Assembly: GCF_001625305.1 (NCBI RefSeq) | Contig: NW_017802603.1 | Coordinates: forward strand, 884,543 to 948,542 | Direction of reading: 5' to 3' | Source: Branchiostoma belcheri | Lineage: Eukaryota > Chordata > Leptocardii > Amphioxiformes > Branchiostomatidae | DNA length: 64,000 nucleotides | In this document: piece by piece, positions 1-11,900 of the stretch | How the letters are laid out: each line of letters opens with the position of its first letter | Numbering within the stretch: the first letter of the stretch is position 1 | Made by a program: the position numbers and the translations under genes | The notes under the pieces: generated by a model | Told to the model about the DNA's origin: nothing | What the model saw: the letters and a program-made list of their open reading frames with translations, nothing else | Databases searched by the model: none

Positions 1-234
1 CACATGCGCAAGGCAATGCCATTGTATTTAAGCATTTCCTTTCAGAGGTTTCGATCCGTTGGGATGGCGGAATGAAGAAGAAGAAAAGAAACTACGAGAT
101 ATGGAGTCTCAGAAAACAAATGGCATCCATTCACTCCTTGTTCTCGTGCAATTAGATGTAATGATCTGATAAGGTTATGTGCTTGAAAGATGTAGATAAC
201 GTGTTGTTGCCGTGTGTAGGTGAAGTGTTCTGAC

Positions 235-369
235 CTGGATGAGATTGTAGATTGGTGCAGTCTGTGCGATGAGATCCACCACCGTTCCGCCGGGTCCCAG
301 GACCATGATCATCGTGGGCTCATGGAACATGGTGAGGATGAAGTGGTACACGGCAATGGCACGGCCACC
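235..369 (-). CDS. GABA-B receptor-like gene, exon 2 (ligand-binding domain)
   Basis: This is a 45-codon exon in phase 0 at both ends. On the minus strand it follows a ctgttgcag acceptor and ends CAG before a gtcaga donor. It encodes a segment containing HEPTMIMVLGPGGTVVDLIA and ending APIYNLIQ. In human GABBR1 the matching stretch is the bend after the first strand of the Venus-flytrap ligand-binding domain (ELLYNDPIKIILMPG, then RMWNLIVLS). Joined to exon 1 (11664-11900), the product aligns with GABBR1 over this stretch without a gap. The receptor is expected to be a plasma-membrane class C GPCR. Later exons, including the seven-helix domain, would lie left of position 1, so this is the truncated edge of a larger gene. 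The type (GABBR1, GABBR2 or a lineage-specific paralogue) cannot be settled from two exons. Confidence 0.82.
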
Positions 370-2651
370 CTGCAACAGGACATCGCGTTAACGGGACGTC
401 ATCGCAGGTTGCAGAAGTTCCAAGATTATTATCATTATACTATTTGCAAACAAATCAGTGATTTGCAATATCTTGCTTTGCAATTTTGCTATTACACTAC
501 ATTGTCACGTGAATGGGCAATACCACCATTTGTAATGTATAATTAACTACAGTAGTAATCTAACCAATGCACGGATATGGCTATTTGGCAGTTGGACAGT
601 TCCCATCATAAGTTGTCTACCCATTTTCTGCCATACTACATGTATACTACGATGCTGCATGTACATTGAGACACGAAGTAGAGGTCCTTATGATCTTGTT
701 AACGATGACGTTGCGGAAGAACTCACCTCAAATTCAATAAATTTCTATCACCTCAAGGTGCTTCCACCAGACTTAAAGAGACTTTCCAAATATGATAATA
801 TACTAATATACGATAAAGGTCACAGAGGTCCAGTATCGACATCATGTCTCAAAAAAGATCATATAAACCGTATTATGGGCTAAAAGGTCTCCAAATATCT
901 TTCCTGTGAAATGATATCCCTCCACCTGAGTGCAAAGCTTGCTTAGTTGAAGTTTTGCTGGGGCACTTGCATATTTCAACTGCTGTTAACGTTTACTAAC
1001 ACATACCGCAAAAGGATAAAGATGTTATCAATGATGAATGATTAGGGAAGATCAGGTGATGAAACATCAGATCTCCTTATAAAACAAACCCATCAATCTT
1101 AATTTTACGAACACAGTACTTTACACAGAGGTCAGGGGAGGTTGAGGAGAATGCAATTACGACTTGCTGGTGTGTAACTTGGCAGGGTACGTTAAAGTTT
1201 GATGCAATAGAGCGGTACTCTTGGGAAATAGGGATCAACGCAGGTCGGGAAATAATTTGTATTTATGAGTTTGGTAGAAGCCCATGATACTATTCGTTGT
1301 ATGGTATTGAAATATGCCAAGGCAGCATGAAATATGTGTTAAGTCCAGCAAACCCCATGTTATTTTGACGGTCTTGCTGTTTAGCTCTTAATTAAGAGAC
1401 CGCTTAACAGATTTAACTTTATCTACATTCAGATATTTTAGATATAATAGCCATAACAGTTTCAAGCTGTAAGTAGAAACTATAAGGTAGACGTCTTAAG
1501 ACTTTTGTTACATAGCAGAAACTTTTAGTAGATAGTCCACGTGTCACACGTCAGAGCCAGCAGGTCCGAAACTGGGCCGGTGGTTGAGGGTTGGTCAAGA
1601 TATATTCCTTTAATTCCCCCTCCTGTTTTAATGGGAACGTCGATGGAGACTCAGTAATTCGTTTTCCTTGAAATCGCAACATTTCATTCCTGTGATCAAA
1701 GGCTACAGTCAACTTCAGAGCTAGCAATGAAGAATTTGTTGGATGCATTTGAAAATCTGTATTTGTCCAAGCTATGTCTGCAATACTAGAAGGACTTTCC
1801 TACAACACATTTCCCTTGCTTTTCGATCCAGCCCGGGCAATCAATGTACGGGTGATTGTGTTCCTTCTGATGAACTGGCTGTCGGTGAGGTACATAGCTA
1901 AACATTAAACTTTAATAGAAATCTAACGTTGGTGATACCGGGCCGTGCGTCTTTCTGACCCATTTCCGCGCAGCAAATCGATCCTCGGGCGTTCATCGGA
2001 TACACCGCCGTCTTATCCTGATCAGGTAGTTCATTTTTACAGCGGAGTGGTTTTGGGATGATTTTCTGGCAAATAAGTCAGCTGTAGTTCTGCCCTCCTC
2101 CCCTTGTGAGTCTGTACTTTCATACTTACTTATTTCCCCTTCCTCCCTGGTGGGACATCAGCTCTGTACAGTACACACAATCTATATTAAATCGCCAAAG
2201 CGCATTAAGGCGTAGATAATGAGCTAATGGTGATATCGAGAGAAGATGGAGAAGGAAACCAGAATGGAGGCACATCGCCATTAGCTGTGTGTACCTAATA
2301 AGATACTTTCCTCTACCTGCGATGATATGGCCGCCCGATGGACCGTGTGAATTTGGTGGGTCGTTTACGGGTCATTCGCCGTTCCACATCTTAAAACAAG
2401 TTGGATATATGCACTCATGCTTTGTGTGTTCCACTCATCAAAATTCCCATTGGGTACCTTTCTGTTCTGGGCGGAAAAAAGTCTATTAAAAAGATATGAC
2501 AGGAAACCGACTCAGTGCGAACCGTGATAGTTTCATGTCTACAGGCAGCTGAAAAGCCATAAAAGTCCAATTTAGTCAGCCCACACTTCCAATATCTAGA
2601 GATTTTCGTCCACGGAAATTCCATTAAAGTGCGGAAAATAAGTTTCCCACA
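370..2651 (-). other. Intron 1 of the GABA-B-like gene, unique part
   Basis: Sequence between exon 2 and the duplicated segment. No open frame with recognisable protein similarity and no clear mobile element was seen. Short frames are interrupted and look random. Confidence 0.6.
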
Positions 2652-2933
2652 ATGAATACCCGCCTTCGAGACGAGGTAAAATCCCAGTCCCAATGCACAA
2701 GGCTAAAACGATTTCCATGCGAAACAGCTCCCTTTATAAGCCTTCAAGGGTTTACATTATAACGGTCTGCGTGGCGGTACGTACGCAATGCTCACCCATA
2801 AAGTCCTACCATAAAATGAATGTTATAAATATTCATCCCTGAAAGTGCCTAATATGTGTTAGATTTAAAAATGTCCACACCCTGTATCAATTTTGCATCT
2901 TACACGGATTTGAAATGATATTTGATCAGAAAC

Positions 2934-3077
2934 GGAAGACCTACCATTTGTTATGCTTTTAGGTTTCTTCCTGTTTTACTTGTATGTCTGTAGTGTTTTT
3001 GTATTATTTTAATGATGTATTGTACATGTTATATGGGTTTTTTTACCTGAAATAAAGAATGAATGAATGAATGAATG
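2934..3077 (+). mobile_element. Short retroelement insertion with (GAAT)n tail, copy A only
   Basis: A 144-bp sequence ends in AATAAAGAATGAATGAATGA and is flanked by a 6-bp direct repeat AGAAAC (2928-2933 and 3078-3083). Copy B has a single AGAAAC at the same place (around 7010) and no insert. The AATAAA followed by a GAAT-type microsatellite is typical of the 3' end of CR1/L2-like LINEs or SINEs that share their tails. It is therefore read as a 5'-truncated retroposed copy whose empty site is visible in the other copy. No coding sequence is left. Confidence 0.8.
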
Positions 3078-3435
3078 AGAAACCTTATTGCCGTTTATGA
3101 GTATTTTTGTCCTGAAATACAGTTCAAATCGTCTACAAGATTTGAGATCTGACTGAAGTATCGTGTTATAGTCTGCCCTGGCCTATTTACGTTTCATTCC
3201 TTAGCGAAATTCCCCCAGACCAATTTCTCTTGGGCTTTTATTTACCTTTACGTTAGTAACAAGTCACATCTATTCAATTATTTACGCCAGCTGACGTTTA
3301 ACTTGACAGACTTGCACACTAAAAGTCAACCACGTTCATTCCGTTATATCCCTTCTTTACTACCAAATGAATCATTCATAACATGGCGGAAAATGCTGTG
3401 TTGGTCGGTAAACCTCTCTGCATTCGACATGTTCC

Positions 3436-3799
3436 AGGCCTGGGGAAAAAATGTTGTGTTTCCTGTTTCAGTCCTGAAAAAATTAGGGTCGGTAGATAGG
3501 CTTTTTTTCTTTTCTTTTTTTAGACTTCAGTGATATCCACATAGGGGTCCAACTTATGCAATACAGTTTAACGAAGTAAATCACGAGGACACTTTTATTT
3601 TCAATGTCAATGTTAGAAAACCAATTGTATAACGTTTTATCACTCAGGTGTCAAATCATGGACCTAGAAAAGGTTGATCAGCTCGAGAAAATGTATGTCC
3701 CTTGCAGGGGTCCACACACTGAAAAGAGGCTAGGGTCGGCAGGTTTTTCTAGCTAGGGTCGATCGGGAAACAGGAAACACGACGTTTTTTCCTAGGCCT
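3436..3799. mobile_element. MITE-like inverted-repeat element (copy A)
   Basis: The left end AGGCCTGGGGAAAAAATG followed by GTGTTTCCTGTTTC is mirrored at the right end, which reads AGGCCTAGGAAAAAACG then GTGTTTCCTGTTTC on the opposite strand. The terminal inverted repeats are about 33 bp. The interior holds GGGTCGG-rich sequence and no open frame. The same element is in copy B at 7368-7716. No clear target-site duplication was found, so the superfamily is not assigned. It lies in the GABA-B intron. Confidence 0.6.
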
Positions 3800-6519
3800 G
3801 ATAGACTACATGCTGCTGCTGCGTCAGACTACATGCTGCTGCTGCGTCTGTCACGGTAACTCACGTTTTACTGTCACCCAAGCAGGGCGTCTTAATCAAA
3901 CTTCTTTGGACTGGCTCTGACAGGCGTGTGCCTGCAGTGTACGTGACTCTGTACCGGGCATGCGTGATACGTGTCGTTATTGGTATCCCGATGGACCGCT
4001 AGAAAATTACGTGGCAATCTCATCCGGGAGAGCAAACCTCTGTCTGTGTTGACTTTAATGCGTTACATTAAGATCAATAATTTAAGCTTCCCGATACGCC
4101 CGTACGTTAGGTGAACTCTGGTTCCATCACGACTGACACACTGATGTTGTAAAGTGATTTCCACAGAGATCTCACCACGCCGCTGGAGACTGGGGCATAC
4201 CGTATAGTCGACATCCCGCTGAACCAAATGTCATTAATGTACCTGGAGAAGGTTTCATGTTACACATTACGGGAACTACTCATGTAAAATTGTAGTGTGC
4301 CTGTAATGTGCTTCTGCATGTTGTATACATTGAGACTAACGGGATCATTTCAGCGTGTGGCACATCATGTCGTCTGATATGACACAACTTGCGGGCTTTC
4401 CGTTTCCAAATGCGTCAACTTTAACTTCATGTGAACCTGAGTAAAGTTAGCTGCAGTTTCACCGGTGGTAAAATCACGAACAGCTCATCCTATGAACATG
4501 TCCTTCAAAACACACCTAATAGATTATACGGAAAGTTGCCTTCCATATATATACTTACGTCAGAACAAAGCAGCGCTAGTTCATAACATAGATAGACATC
4601 GGTGCTAATATTGCTACCAAGCCTTCTGGATTTTAGTCTGTCTTATCTACATTTACAATATATTACATAATGAATCTATTTGGCATATTTCCTGCAACAG
4701 TTAAGATCTGCACATAAGTTATAGCATCATGGGATTATTGCTGTGCGATCTCTGGGCTGTTTTCCAGCTGTGCCTGTAGTCACTTTAATACTAAGAATGA
4801 AAACAGAGCGGTTCCCAGTAGTGTACCATGCTGTGCTGTGGGTAGTTTGTCTTCACTACGTCGGTATAGATGAGGTAAAGGAACAGTTAAATCACGATGA
4901 TTGTAAGGTATGCACAATTTCAAATACATCCCTCCGCTGGGCGCCATGTTGGAGGTGGCAATTAGTTATTCAATCACTCGTAGACTTCCAAAACATGATG
5001 AAAGAGGTGTTGAGTTCAGAGTTACGTGAGGGAGATGATTTATTCAGTATAATTAAGTTGAATAGAAACAGATGTTGTATGCTAGTTTATCTCCTGTGTA
5101 TTCACAGTGGCAATGGGCCAGCCGCTAGCGACCTTGAGAACCCCCTGAGTGAGGACCCGGGGTGGTCGTGCAAGTCAACATCTGCGGCAACTCAATCATT
5201 TCGGATGACGTAGGCTTTCTTTGTATACTTTATCCAGACTCCCAGCTTCTCGGCTGCTTCCGCAATTTTGAAAAACAAGCCATGATTGTCCCATCTGGTC
5301 CGTCGGTGCAAAATGTCAAAACGCGTCTTCCCTGTATTCGAAACAATTGTGTCCACAGACTTGCCTTGTGCCGAACGTGTGTATGAGATACCAAGATACC
5401 ATGTAAATGTGCAATAGGCACACATTAGCGCTATAATTGAATCCCATATCGTATTTCATAGACACCTAATGCAGAAAATCACAACGTACGGCCATGTAGA
5501 TTGAGAGAGACGTACCCGTGGTAAAATCAAATGGGCATTGTGAAGAGAAAATTAGTTTTTCAACCAGACGTCAGACCTTACGATGGTTTCGTGGTTGTCA
5601 AATCATCTGCTTCAATGGCCCATATGAGTTTGATAGGCTAATAATTTCTGTGATACCGACTGCATTATTGCAGCTTAGAAGACAGTGTGCTATGAATAGA
5701 GATGGATGGAAGATTGGAGCCCTTCTATTTACAGGTCAATACAAGACATCTCGGAGAAAATGGGACATTTGTCAGTCCCTGTTGAGAGAGTCGTTTGTTT
5801 ACCTTTCGGGAAGGTTATGAGCCTACCGCACACACGTAGGTATAAAGAGGAATCCAGACTGGATTTCACTAAAATCTGCACGCTTTTCAACTTCAGGCCA
5901 GCAGCTGTTGTATAGTCCCAATACACAGTGTTTCAGTAGAAAATCTTGTGCTGAAATGTCTTATTATATTGAATTAACACTTTTTGTAGAAACTTCGATG
6001 TATTCCTATGTATACTCCACTGGTACTTTGTGTTTTGAAAATACAGTCCTGTAGTTATCTACCGTCGTTAAACAACATCAATAAAACAATCAATAAAAAG
6101 GCTATTTACACAACAATCGATACATAAAAAACTGCTTTCTGTGAATCTACTAATTTGTAGATCTGGATGATCAGGACGATCGCGAGATCAAAAGGCCCCA
6201 GATGTAGACACCCGATGAAACGTCACCCTTTATCAATCAATATACACCCCTGCCGGTTAGGACAAGGTGGAGAAGATAACTTCTGTCAGTCGTATCAGGG
6301 GGTGTCAGCATCTAGATACATCTATCTACTGTACACGAAACTTTCATGATAAAGCTGGTTTCAGATAAATCCTAAAGGTACACGGTAAACGACTGTGTGT
6401 TGTGCCCGTAGCTGTCATCTTCTTGTGCACACTTTTGTGTACGCCATGCTCAAAAATGCAAGCCAAGGTAACACAGTATTATCGTTAACAGTGACGATCT
6501 AATGACCATGAGTACTTAC

Positions 6520-6714
6520 CCTGAACTGCACGTTTGGGATCTTGAGATTGTAGCCTGGCAAGATGTCCGAGCGATTGTTGATTTGCTCTATCGCCATTTC
6601 ACAAGCGGGGAGCAGTCCCTGGTAGGCCGGGTCCGTCAGGGCAGTGGCCGGCGAGTTCGCCTGCTCGATCATCCCGAAGGACAGGTCCTTCTTCTCGGAC
6701 CGTGCCCCGGTGGA
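6520..6714 (-). pseudogene. GABA-B receptor-like exon 1, copy A, cut by assembly gap
   Basis: This is the same exon as 11664-11900, with an intact frame and an AGG/gtaagt donor on the minus strand, but it stops at the N run before reaching the start codon and most of the signal peptide. It encodes the stretch from STGARSEKKDL through ACEMAIEQINNRSDILPGYN to the donor. It differs from copy B by an in-frame 3-base deletion (KKDLSFGM here, KKDLFLFGM in copy B). It is probably the other allele of exon 1 rather than a second gene or a true pseudogene. Confidence 0.7.
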
Positions 6715-6734
6715 NNNNNNNNNNNNNNNNNNNN
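6715..6734. other. Assembly gap (20 N)
   Basis: Twenty undetermined bases lie exactly where copy A ends inside exon 1 and copy B begins again. The placement argues that two contigs carrying alternative alleles were joined here. Confidence 0.99.
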
Positions 6735-7367
6735 TGAATACCCGCCTTCGAGACGAGGTAAAATCCCAGTCCCAATGCACAAGGCTAAAACGATTTCCAT
6801 GCGAAACAGCTCCCTTTATAAGCCTTCAAGGATTTACATTATAACGGTCTGCGTGGCGGTACGTACGCAATGCTCACCCATAAAGTCCTACCATAAAATG
6901 AATGTTATAAATATTCATCCCTGAAAGTGCCTAATATGTGTTAGATTGTAAAATGTCCACACCCTGTATCAATTTTGCATCTTACACGGATTTGAAGTGA
7001 TATTTGATCAGAAACCTTATTGCCGTTTATGAGTATTTTTGTCCTGAAATACAGTTCAAATCGTCTACAAGATTTGAGATCTGACTGAAGTATCGTGTTA
7101 TAGTCTGCCCTGGCCTATTTACGTTTCATTCCTTAGCGAAATTCCCCCAGACCAATTTCTCTTGGGCTTTTATTTACCTTTACGTTAGTAACAAGTGGCA
7201 TCTATTCAATTATTTACGCCAGCTGACGTTAAACTTGACAGACTTGCACACTAAAAGTCAACCACGTTCATTCCGTTATATCCCTTCTTTACTACCAAAT
7301 GAATCATTCATAACATGGCGGAAAATGTTGTGTTGGTCGGTAAACCTCTCTACATTCGGCGCATGTG

Positions 7368-7716
7368 AGGCCTAGGGAAACAATGTTGTGTTTCCTGTTT
7401 CAGTCCTGAAAAAAATTAGGGTCGGTAGGTAGGGATTATATTTCTTTTTCTTTTTCAGACTTCAGTGATATCCATATTGGGATCCAACTTATACAATACA
7501 GTTTAACGAAGTAAAACTTGCACGAGGACACTTTTATTTTCAATGTTAATGTAGAAAACAAATTGTACAACGTTTTATCACTCAGGTGTCAGATCATGGA
7601 GCCAGAAAAGGTTGATTTATGTCCCTTGCAGGGGTCCACACAAAAAAGTCTGGGGTCCGCAGGTTTTCTAGGGTCGGTCGGGAAACAGGAAACACGGCGT
7701 TTTTTTCCCTAGGCCT
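7368..7716. mobile_element. MITE-like inverted-repeat element (copy B)
   Basis: Copy B counterpart of 3436-3799, starting AGGCCTAGGGAAACAATG and ending with TTTTTTCCCTAGGCCT. It is followed in both copies by a 23-bp tandem doubling containing CATGCTGCTGCTGCGTC. Confidence 0.6.
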
Positions 7717-9307
7717 GATAGACTACATGCTGCTGCTGCGTCAGACTACATGCTGCTGCTGCGTCTGTCACGGTAACTCACGTTTTACTGTCACCCAAGC
7801 AGGGCCGGCGTCTTATCAAACTTCTTTGGACTGGCTCTGACAGGCGTGTGCCAGCAGTGTACGTGACTCTGTACCGGGCATGCGTGATTCGTGTCGTTAT
7901 TGGTATCCCGTTGGACCGCTAGAAAATTACGTGGCAATCTCATCCGGGAGAGCAAACCTCTGTCTGTGTTGACTTTAATGCGTTACATTAAGATCAATAA
8001 TTTAAGCTTCCCGATACGCCCGTACGTTGTGTGAACTCTGGTTCCATCACGACTGACACACTGATGTTGTAAAGTGATTTCCACAGAGATCTCACCACGC
8101 CGCTGGAGACTGGGGCATACCGTATAGTCGACATCCCGCTGGACCAAATGTCATTAATGTACCTGGAGAAGGTTTCATGTTACACATTACCGGAACTACT
8201 CATGTAAAATTGTAGTGTGCCTGTAATGTGCTTCTGCATGTTGTATACATTGAGACTAACGGGATCATTTCAGCGTGTGGCACATCATGTCGTCTCATAT
8301 GACACAACTTGCGGGCTTTCCGTTTCCAAATGCGTCAACTTTAACTTCATGTGAATCTGAGTAAAGTTAGCTGCAGTTTCACCGGTGGTAAAATCACGAA
8401 CAGCTCATCCTATGAACATGTCCTTCAAAACACACCTAATAGATTATACGGAAAGTTGCCTTCCATATATATACTTATGTCAGAACAAAGCAGCGCTAGT
8501 TCATAACATAGATACACATCGGTGCTAATATTGCTACCAAGCCTTCTGGATTTTAGTCTGTCTTATCTACATTTACAATATATTACATAATGAATCTATT
8601 TGGCATATTTCCTGCAACAGTTAAGATCTGCACATCAGTTATAGCATCATGGGATTATTGCTGTGCGATCTCTGGGCTGTTTTCCAGCTGTGCCTGTAGT
8701 CACTTTAATACTAAGAATGAAAACAGAGCGGTTCCCAGTAGTGTACCATGCTGTGCTGTGGGTAGTTTGTCTTCACTACGTCGGTATAGATGAGGTAAAG
8801 GAACAGTTAAATCACGATGATTGTAAGGTATGCACAATTTCAAATACATCCCTCCGCTGGGCGCCATGTTGGAGGTGGCAATTAGTTATTCAATCACTCG
8901 TAGACTTCCAAAACATGATGAAAGAGGTGTTGAGTTCAGAGTTACGTGAGGGAGATGATTTATTCAGTATAATTAAGTTGAATAGAAACAGATGTTGTAT
9001 GCTAGTTTATCTCCTGTGTATTCACAGTGGCAATGGGCCAGCCGCTAGCGACCTTGAGAACCCCCTGAGTGAGGACCCGGGGTGGCCGTGCAAGTCGACA
9101 TCTGCGGCAACTCAATCATTTCGGATGACGTAGGCTTTCTTTGTATACTTTATCCAGACTCCCAGCTTCCCAGCTGCTTCCGCAATTTTGAAAAACAAGC
9201 CATGTTTGTCCCATCTGGTCCGTCGGTGCGAAATGTCAAAATGCGTCTTCCCTGTATCCGAAACAAATTGTGTCCACAGAATTGCTTTGTACCGAAGTTG
9301 TGTATGT

Positions 9308-10288
9308 CTAAGGGCAGGGTCACATGCCGCAAACCGACGGCATACTGAGGGCAGTTGTACATGTGTCCTGTAAATTTCAGTTCTCTTTTTACAGAGAAGG
9401 CTGTCTCAGAACCGCGCCCAACCTACAGATGAAAGTGCGGTGTCCTACATCTTGAAGTATAAAACCCCACAGACCATCTAATGACAGACGTCACTAGCAG
9501 TCGTCAGGTCGTCCACTTTTACAGGTCCCAAACACCCAAGGGTAACATAGAGGGGGGATGAAAGGAACAGGCAGTACCCTATTGGGTATATACGTACAGC
9601 TGTAATGAATGAAAGGCACCAATATGAACACTGATTTTAAAAATGAATAAATAAAGAAAACACCTAATGGATCAGACATGCACCTGAGGTCGTCCCTTTA
9701 GTTGAAATTCATAACAGAAGTTCGCACAGCTTCATTTAGGGGACAGATGGCTCTGGAACTGACAAATTCAATACGAGCCCAGACGTTTTCCTTCACATGG
9801 ACTGCAGGATCAATAATAATACATGAAGGGCTTTAAAAATATCCTTTAGATATGCAAAAAGTACGCGTTGGTCAATTGGTAAACACGCACTTCAAGCACA
9901 TGCATCTCATATGTTCATAATACAACAATAGCTTCTACAGGATTTACATGATATCACTGTAAAGATCTCCTAGTTCGCTACGCCAGCTGTCCGCTCTGAA
10001 ACACCTGTCCGAACCCTCCTACTTCACCTGTCATTTGACCACAGCCTCCAGGGGCTGGCGCCAAAGTGGATGTGATCATGAAACGCGGCTTCCTTTTTCA
10101 TATATAAAACGAATTTTTAACCAATTCTCCAATGCAGACCTAGGCCTCAGCCATTTTTGTGACGTTATCCAACTCTTTCAGCGCATTAAAACCCATTTCA
10201 CTTTTATCGGCAATGTCGCCTGATGTCACTTCAAAGGTTAACGTAAAGGTTTACCTATCTTTGTAAAACTATATACATAAACTGCGTA

Positions 10289-10363
<75 letters not shown>

Positions 10364-10524
10364 GGCCAACCCGTACCACGGCCAAGAAAGCATCTTCCTT
10401 AGTTTAATTTCATGTTCATTAATTACTAGAAGGGGCCAGAGAAGACTTTGAGTGAAGCAACCCGCTCTTTAATGCAATAATGATCAGTTCTACAATACAT
10501 GGCCATCCATGGTTTCAGAAAAGA
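9308..10524. other. Insertion/deletion polymorphism of about 1.2 kb, present in copy B only
   Basis: Copy A passes from GTGTATGAGATACC straight to AAGATACCATG (around 5380-5400), while copy B has about 1.2 kb between the same flanks. The extra sequence has no recognisable gene. It begins AAGGGCAGGGTCACATGCCG, loosely like the ends of GTCACA-type inverted-repeat elements elsewhere in the window, but no matching right terminus or target duplication was found. It also holds the GT microsatellite. Confidence 0.65.
10293..10360. repeat. (GT)n microsatellite
   Basis: About 34 uninterrupted GT units, found only in the copy B insertion. Confidence 0.98.
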
Positions 10525-11663
10525 TACCATGTAAATGTGCAATAGGCACACATTAGCGCTATAATTCAATCCCATATCGTATTTCATAGACACCTAATGC
10601 AGAAAATCACAACGTACGGCCATGTAGATTGAGAGAGACGTACCGGTGGTAAAACCAAATGGGCATTGTGAAGAGAAAATTAGTTTTTCAACCAGACGTC
10701 AGACCTTACGATGGTTTCGCTGTTGTCAAATCATCTGCTTCAACGGCCCATATGAGTTTGATAGGCTAATAATTTCTGTGATACCGACTGCATTATTGCA
10801 GCTTAGAAGACAGTGTGCTATGAATAGAGATGGATGGAAGATTGGAGCCCTTCTATTTACAGGTCATTACAAGACATCTCGGAGAAAATGGGACATTTGT
10901 CAGTCCCTGTTGAGAGAGTCGTTTGTTTACCTTTCGGGAAGGTTATGAGCCTACCGCACACACGTAGGTATAAAGAGGAATCCAGACTGGATTTCAACTA
11001 AAATCTGCACGCTTTTCAACTTCAGGCCAGCAGCTGTTGTATAGTCCCAATACACAGTGTTTCAGTAGAAAATCTTGTGCTGAAATGTCTTATTATATTG
11101 AATTAACACTTTTTGTAGAAACTTGGATGTATTCCAATGTATACTCCACTGGTACTTTGTGTTTTGAAAATACAGTCTTGTGGTTATCTACCGTCGTTAA
11201 ACAACATGTTCTAGGGTACAAGCCAATCAATAAAAAGGCTATTTACACAACAATTGATACATAAAAAAACTGCTTTCTGTGAATCTACAAATTTGTATAT
11301 CTGGATGATCAGGACGATCGCGAGATCAAAAGGCCCCAGTTGTAGACACCCGATGAAACGTCACCCTTTATCAATCAATATACACCCCTGCCGGTTAGGA
11401 CAAGGTGGAGAAGATAACTTCTGTCAGTCGACGTCGTATCAGGGGGTGTCAGCATCTAGATACATCTATCTACTGTACACGAAACTTTCATGATAAAGCT
11501 GGTTTCAGATAAATCCTAAAGGTACACGGTAAACGACTGTGTGTTGTGCCCGTAGCTGTCATCTTCTTGTGCACACTTTTGTGTACGCCATGCTCAAAAA
11601 TGCAAGCCAAGGTAACACAATATTATCGTTAACAGTGACGATCTAATGACCATGAGTACTTAC

Positions 11664-11900
11664 CCTGAACTGCACGTTTGGGATCTTGAGATTGTAGCCT
11701 GGCAAGATGTCCGAGCGATTGTTGATTTGCTCTATCGCCATTTCACAAGCGGGGAGCAGTCCCTGGTAGGCCGGGTCCGTCAGGGCAGTGGCCGGCGAGT
11801 TCGCCTGCTCGATCATCCCGAACAGGAACAGGTCCTTCTTCTCGGACCGTGCCCCGGTGGATAGCCCGAGACCAAGGAGGAGAGAGAGGAACCACCTCAT
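11664..11900 (-). CDS. GABA-B receptor-like gene, exon 1 (signal peptide and N-terminus)
   Basis: This 79-codon exon runs on the minus strand from ATG at 11900 to an AGG/gtaagt donor. Residues 1-19 (MRWFLSLLLGLGLSTGARS) look like a signal peptide. Residues 27-73 begin the Venus-flytrap ligand-binding domain: GMIEQ, then YQGLLPACEMAIEQINN, RSDILPGYNLK. Family knowledge: GABBR1 has [21 protein letters not shown] and GABBR2 has LPAVELAIEQIRN at this place, so the exon resembles both. The exon ends in phase 0, matching exon 2 at 235-369, and the joined alignment with GABBR1 needs no gap. The intron of about 11 kb shown here is inflated by the duplicated segment. The cysteine that GABBR1 and GABBR2 carry just after this point (DSKCD/DTECD) is missing. 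The product should be a cell-surface class C GPCR. Confidence 0.82.

Larger units (their letters stand above)
2652..6714. repeat. Duplicated segment, copy A (probable allelic contig end)
   Basis: This block is nearly identical base for base to 6735-11867, beginning with the same TGAATACCCGCCTTCGAGAC. It ends inside GABA-B exon 1, exactly at the 20-N gap, after which the sequence starts again at the beginning of the block. Differences are scattered single bases and small indels, plus two large ones: copy A has a 150-bp retroelement insertion at 2934-3083 and lacks about 1.2 kb found in copy B (near 5385). The layout fits two unmerged haplotypes joined across a scaffold gap. A genuine recent tandem duplication is the alternative. 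Confidence 0.85.
6735..11867. repeat. Duplicated segment, copy B
   Basis: Partner of 2652-6714, continuing through the complete GABA-B exon 1. It lacks the copy A retroelement insertion and carries an extra stretch of about 1.2 kb at roughly 9308-10524. Confidence 0.85.

Noticed and set aside
4743..5213. 156-codon open frame, also present at 8663-9133
   Set aside because: It repeats only because the whole segment is present twice. It lies in the GABA-B intron, has no recognisable domain and no supporting splice context.
5518..5820. 100-codon open frame, also at 10646-10948
   Set aside because: Intronic, duplicated with the segment, no family resemblance.
6520..11900. A true tandem duplication of the GABA-B first exon
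   Set aside because: Considered, but the break exactly at the N gap and the allele-like differences favour unmerged haplotypes.
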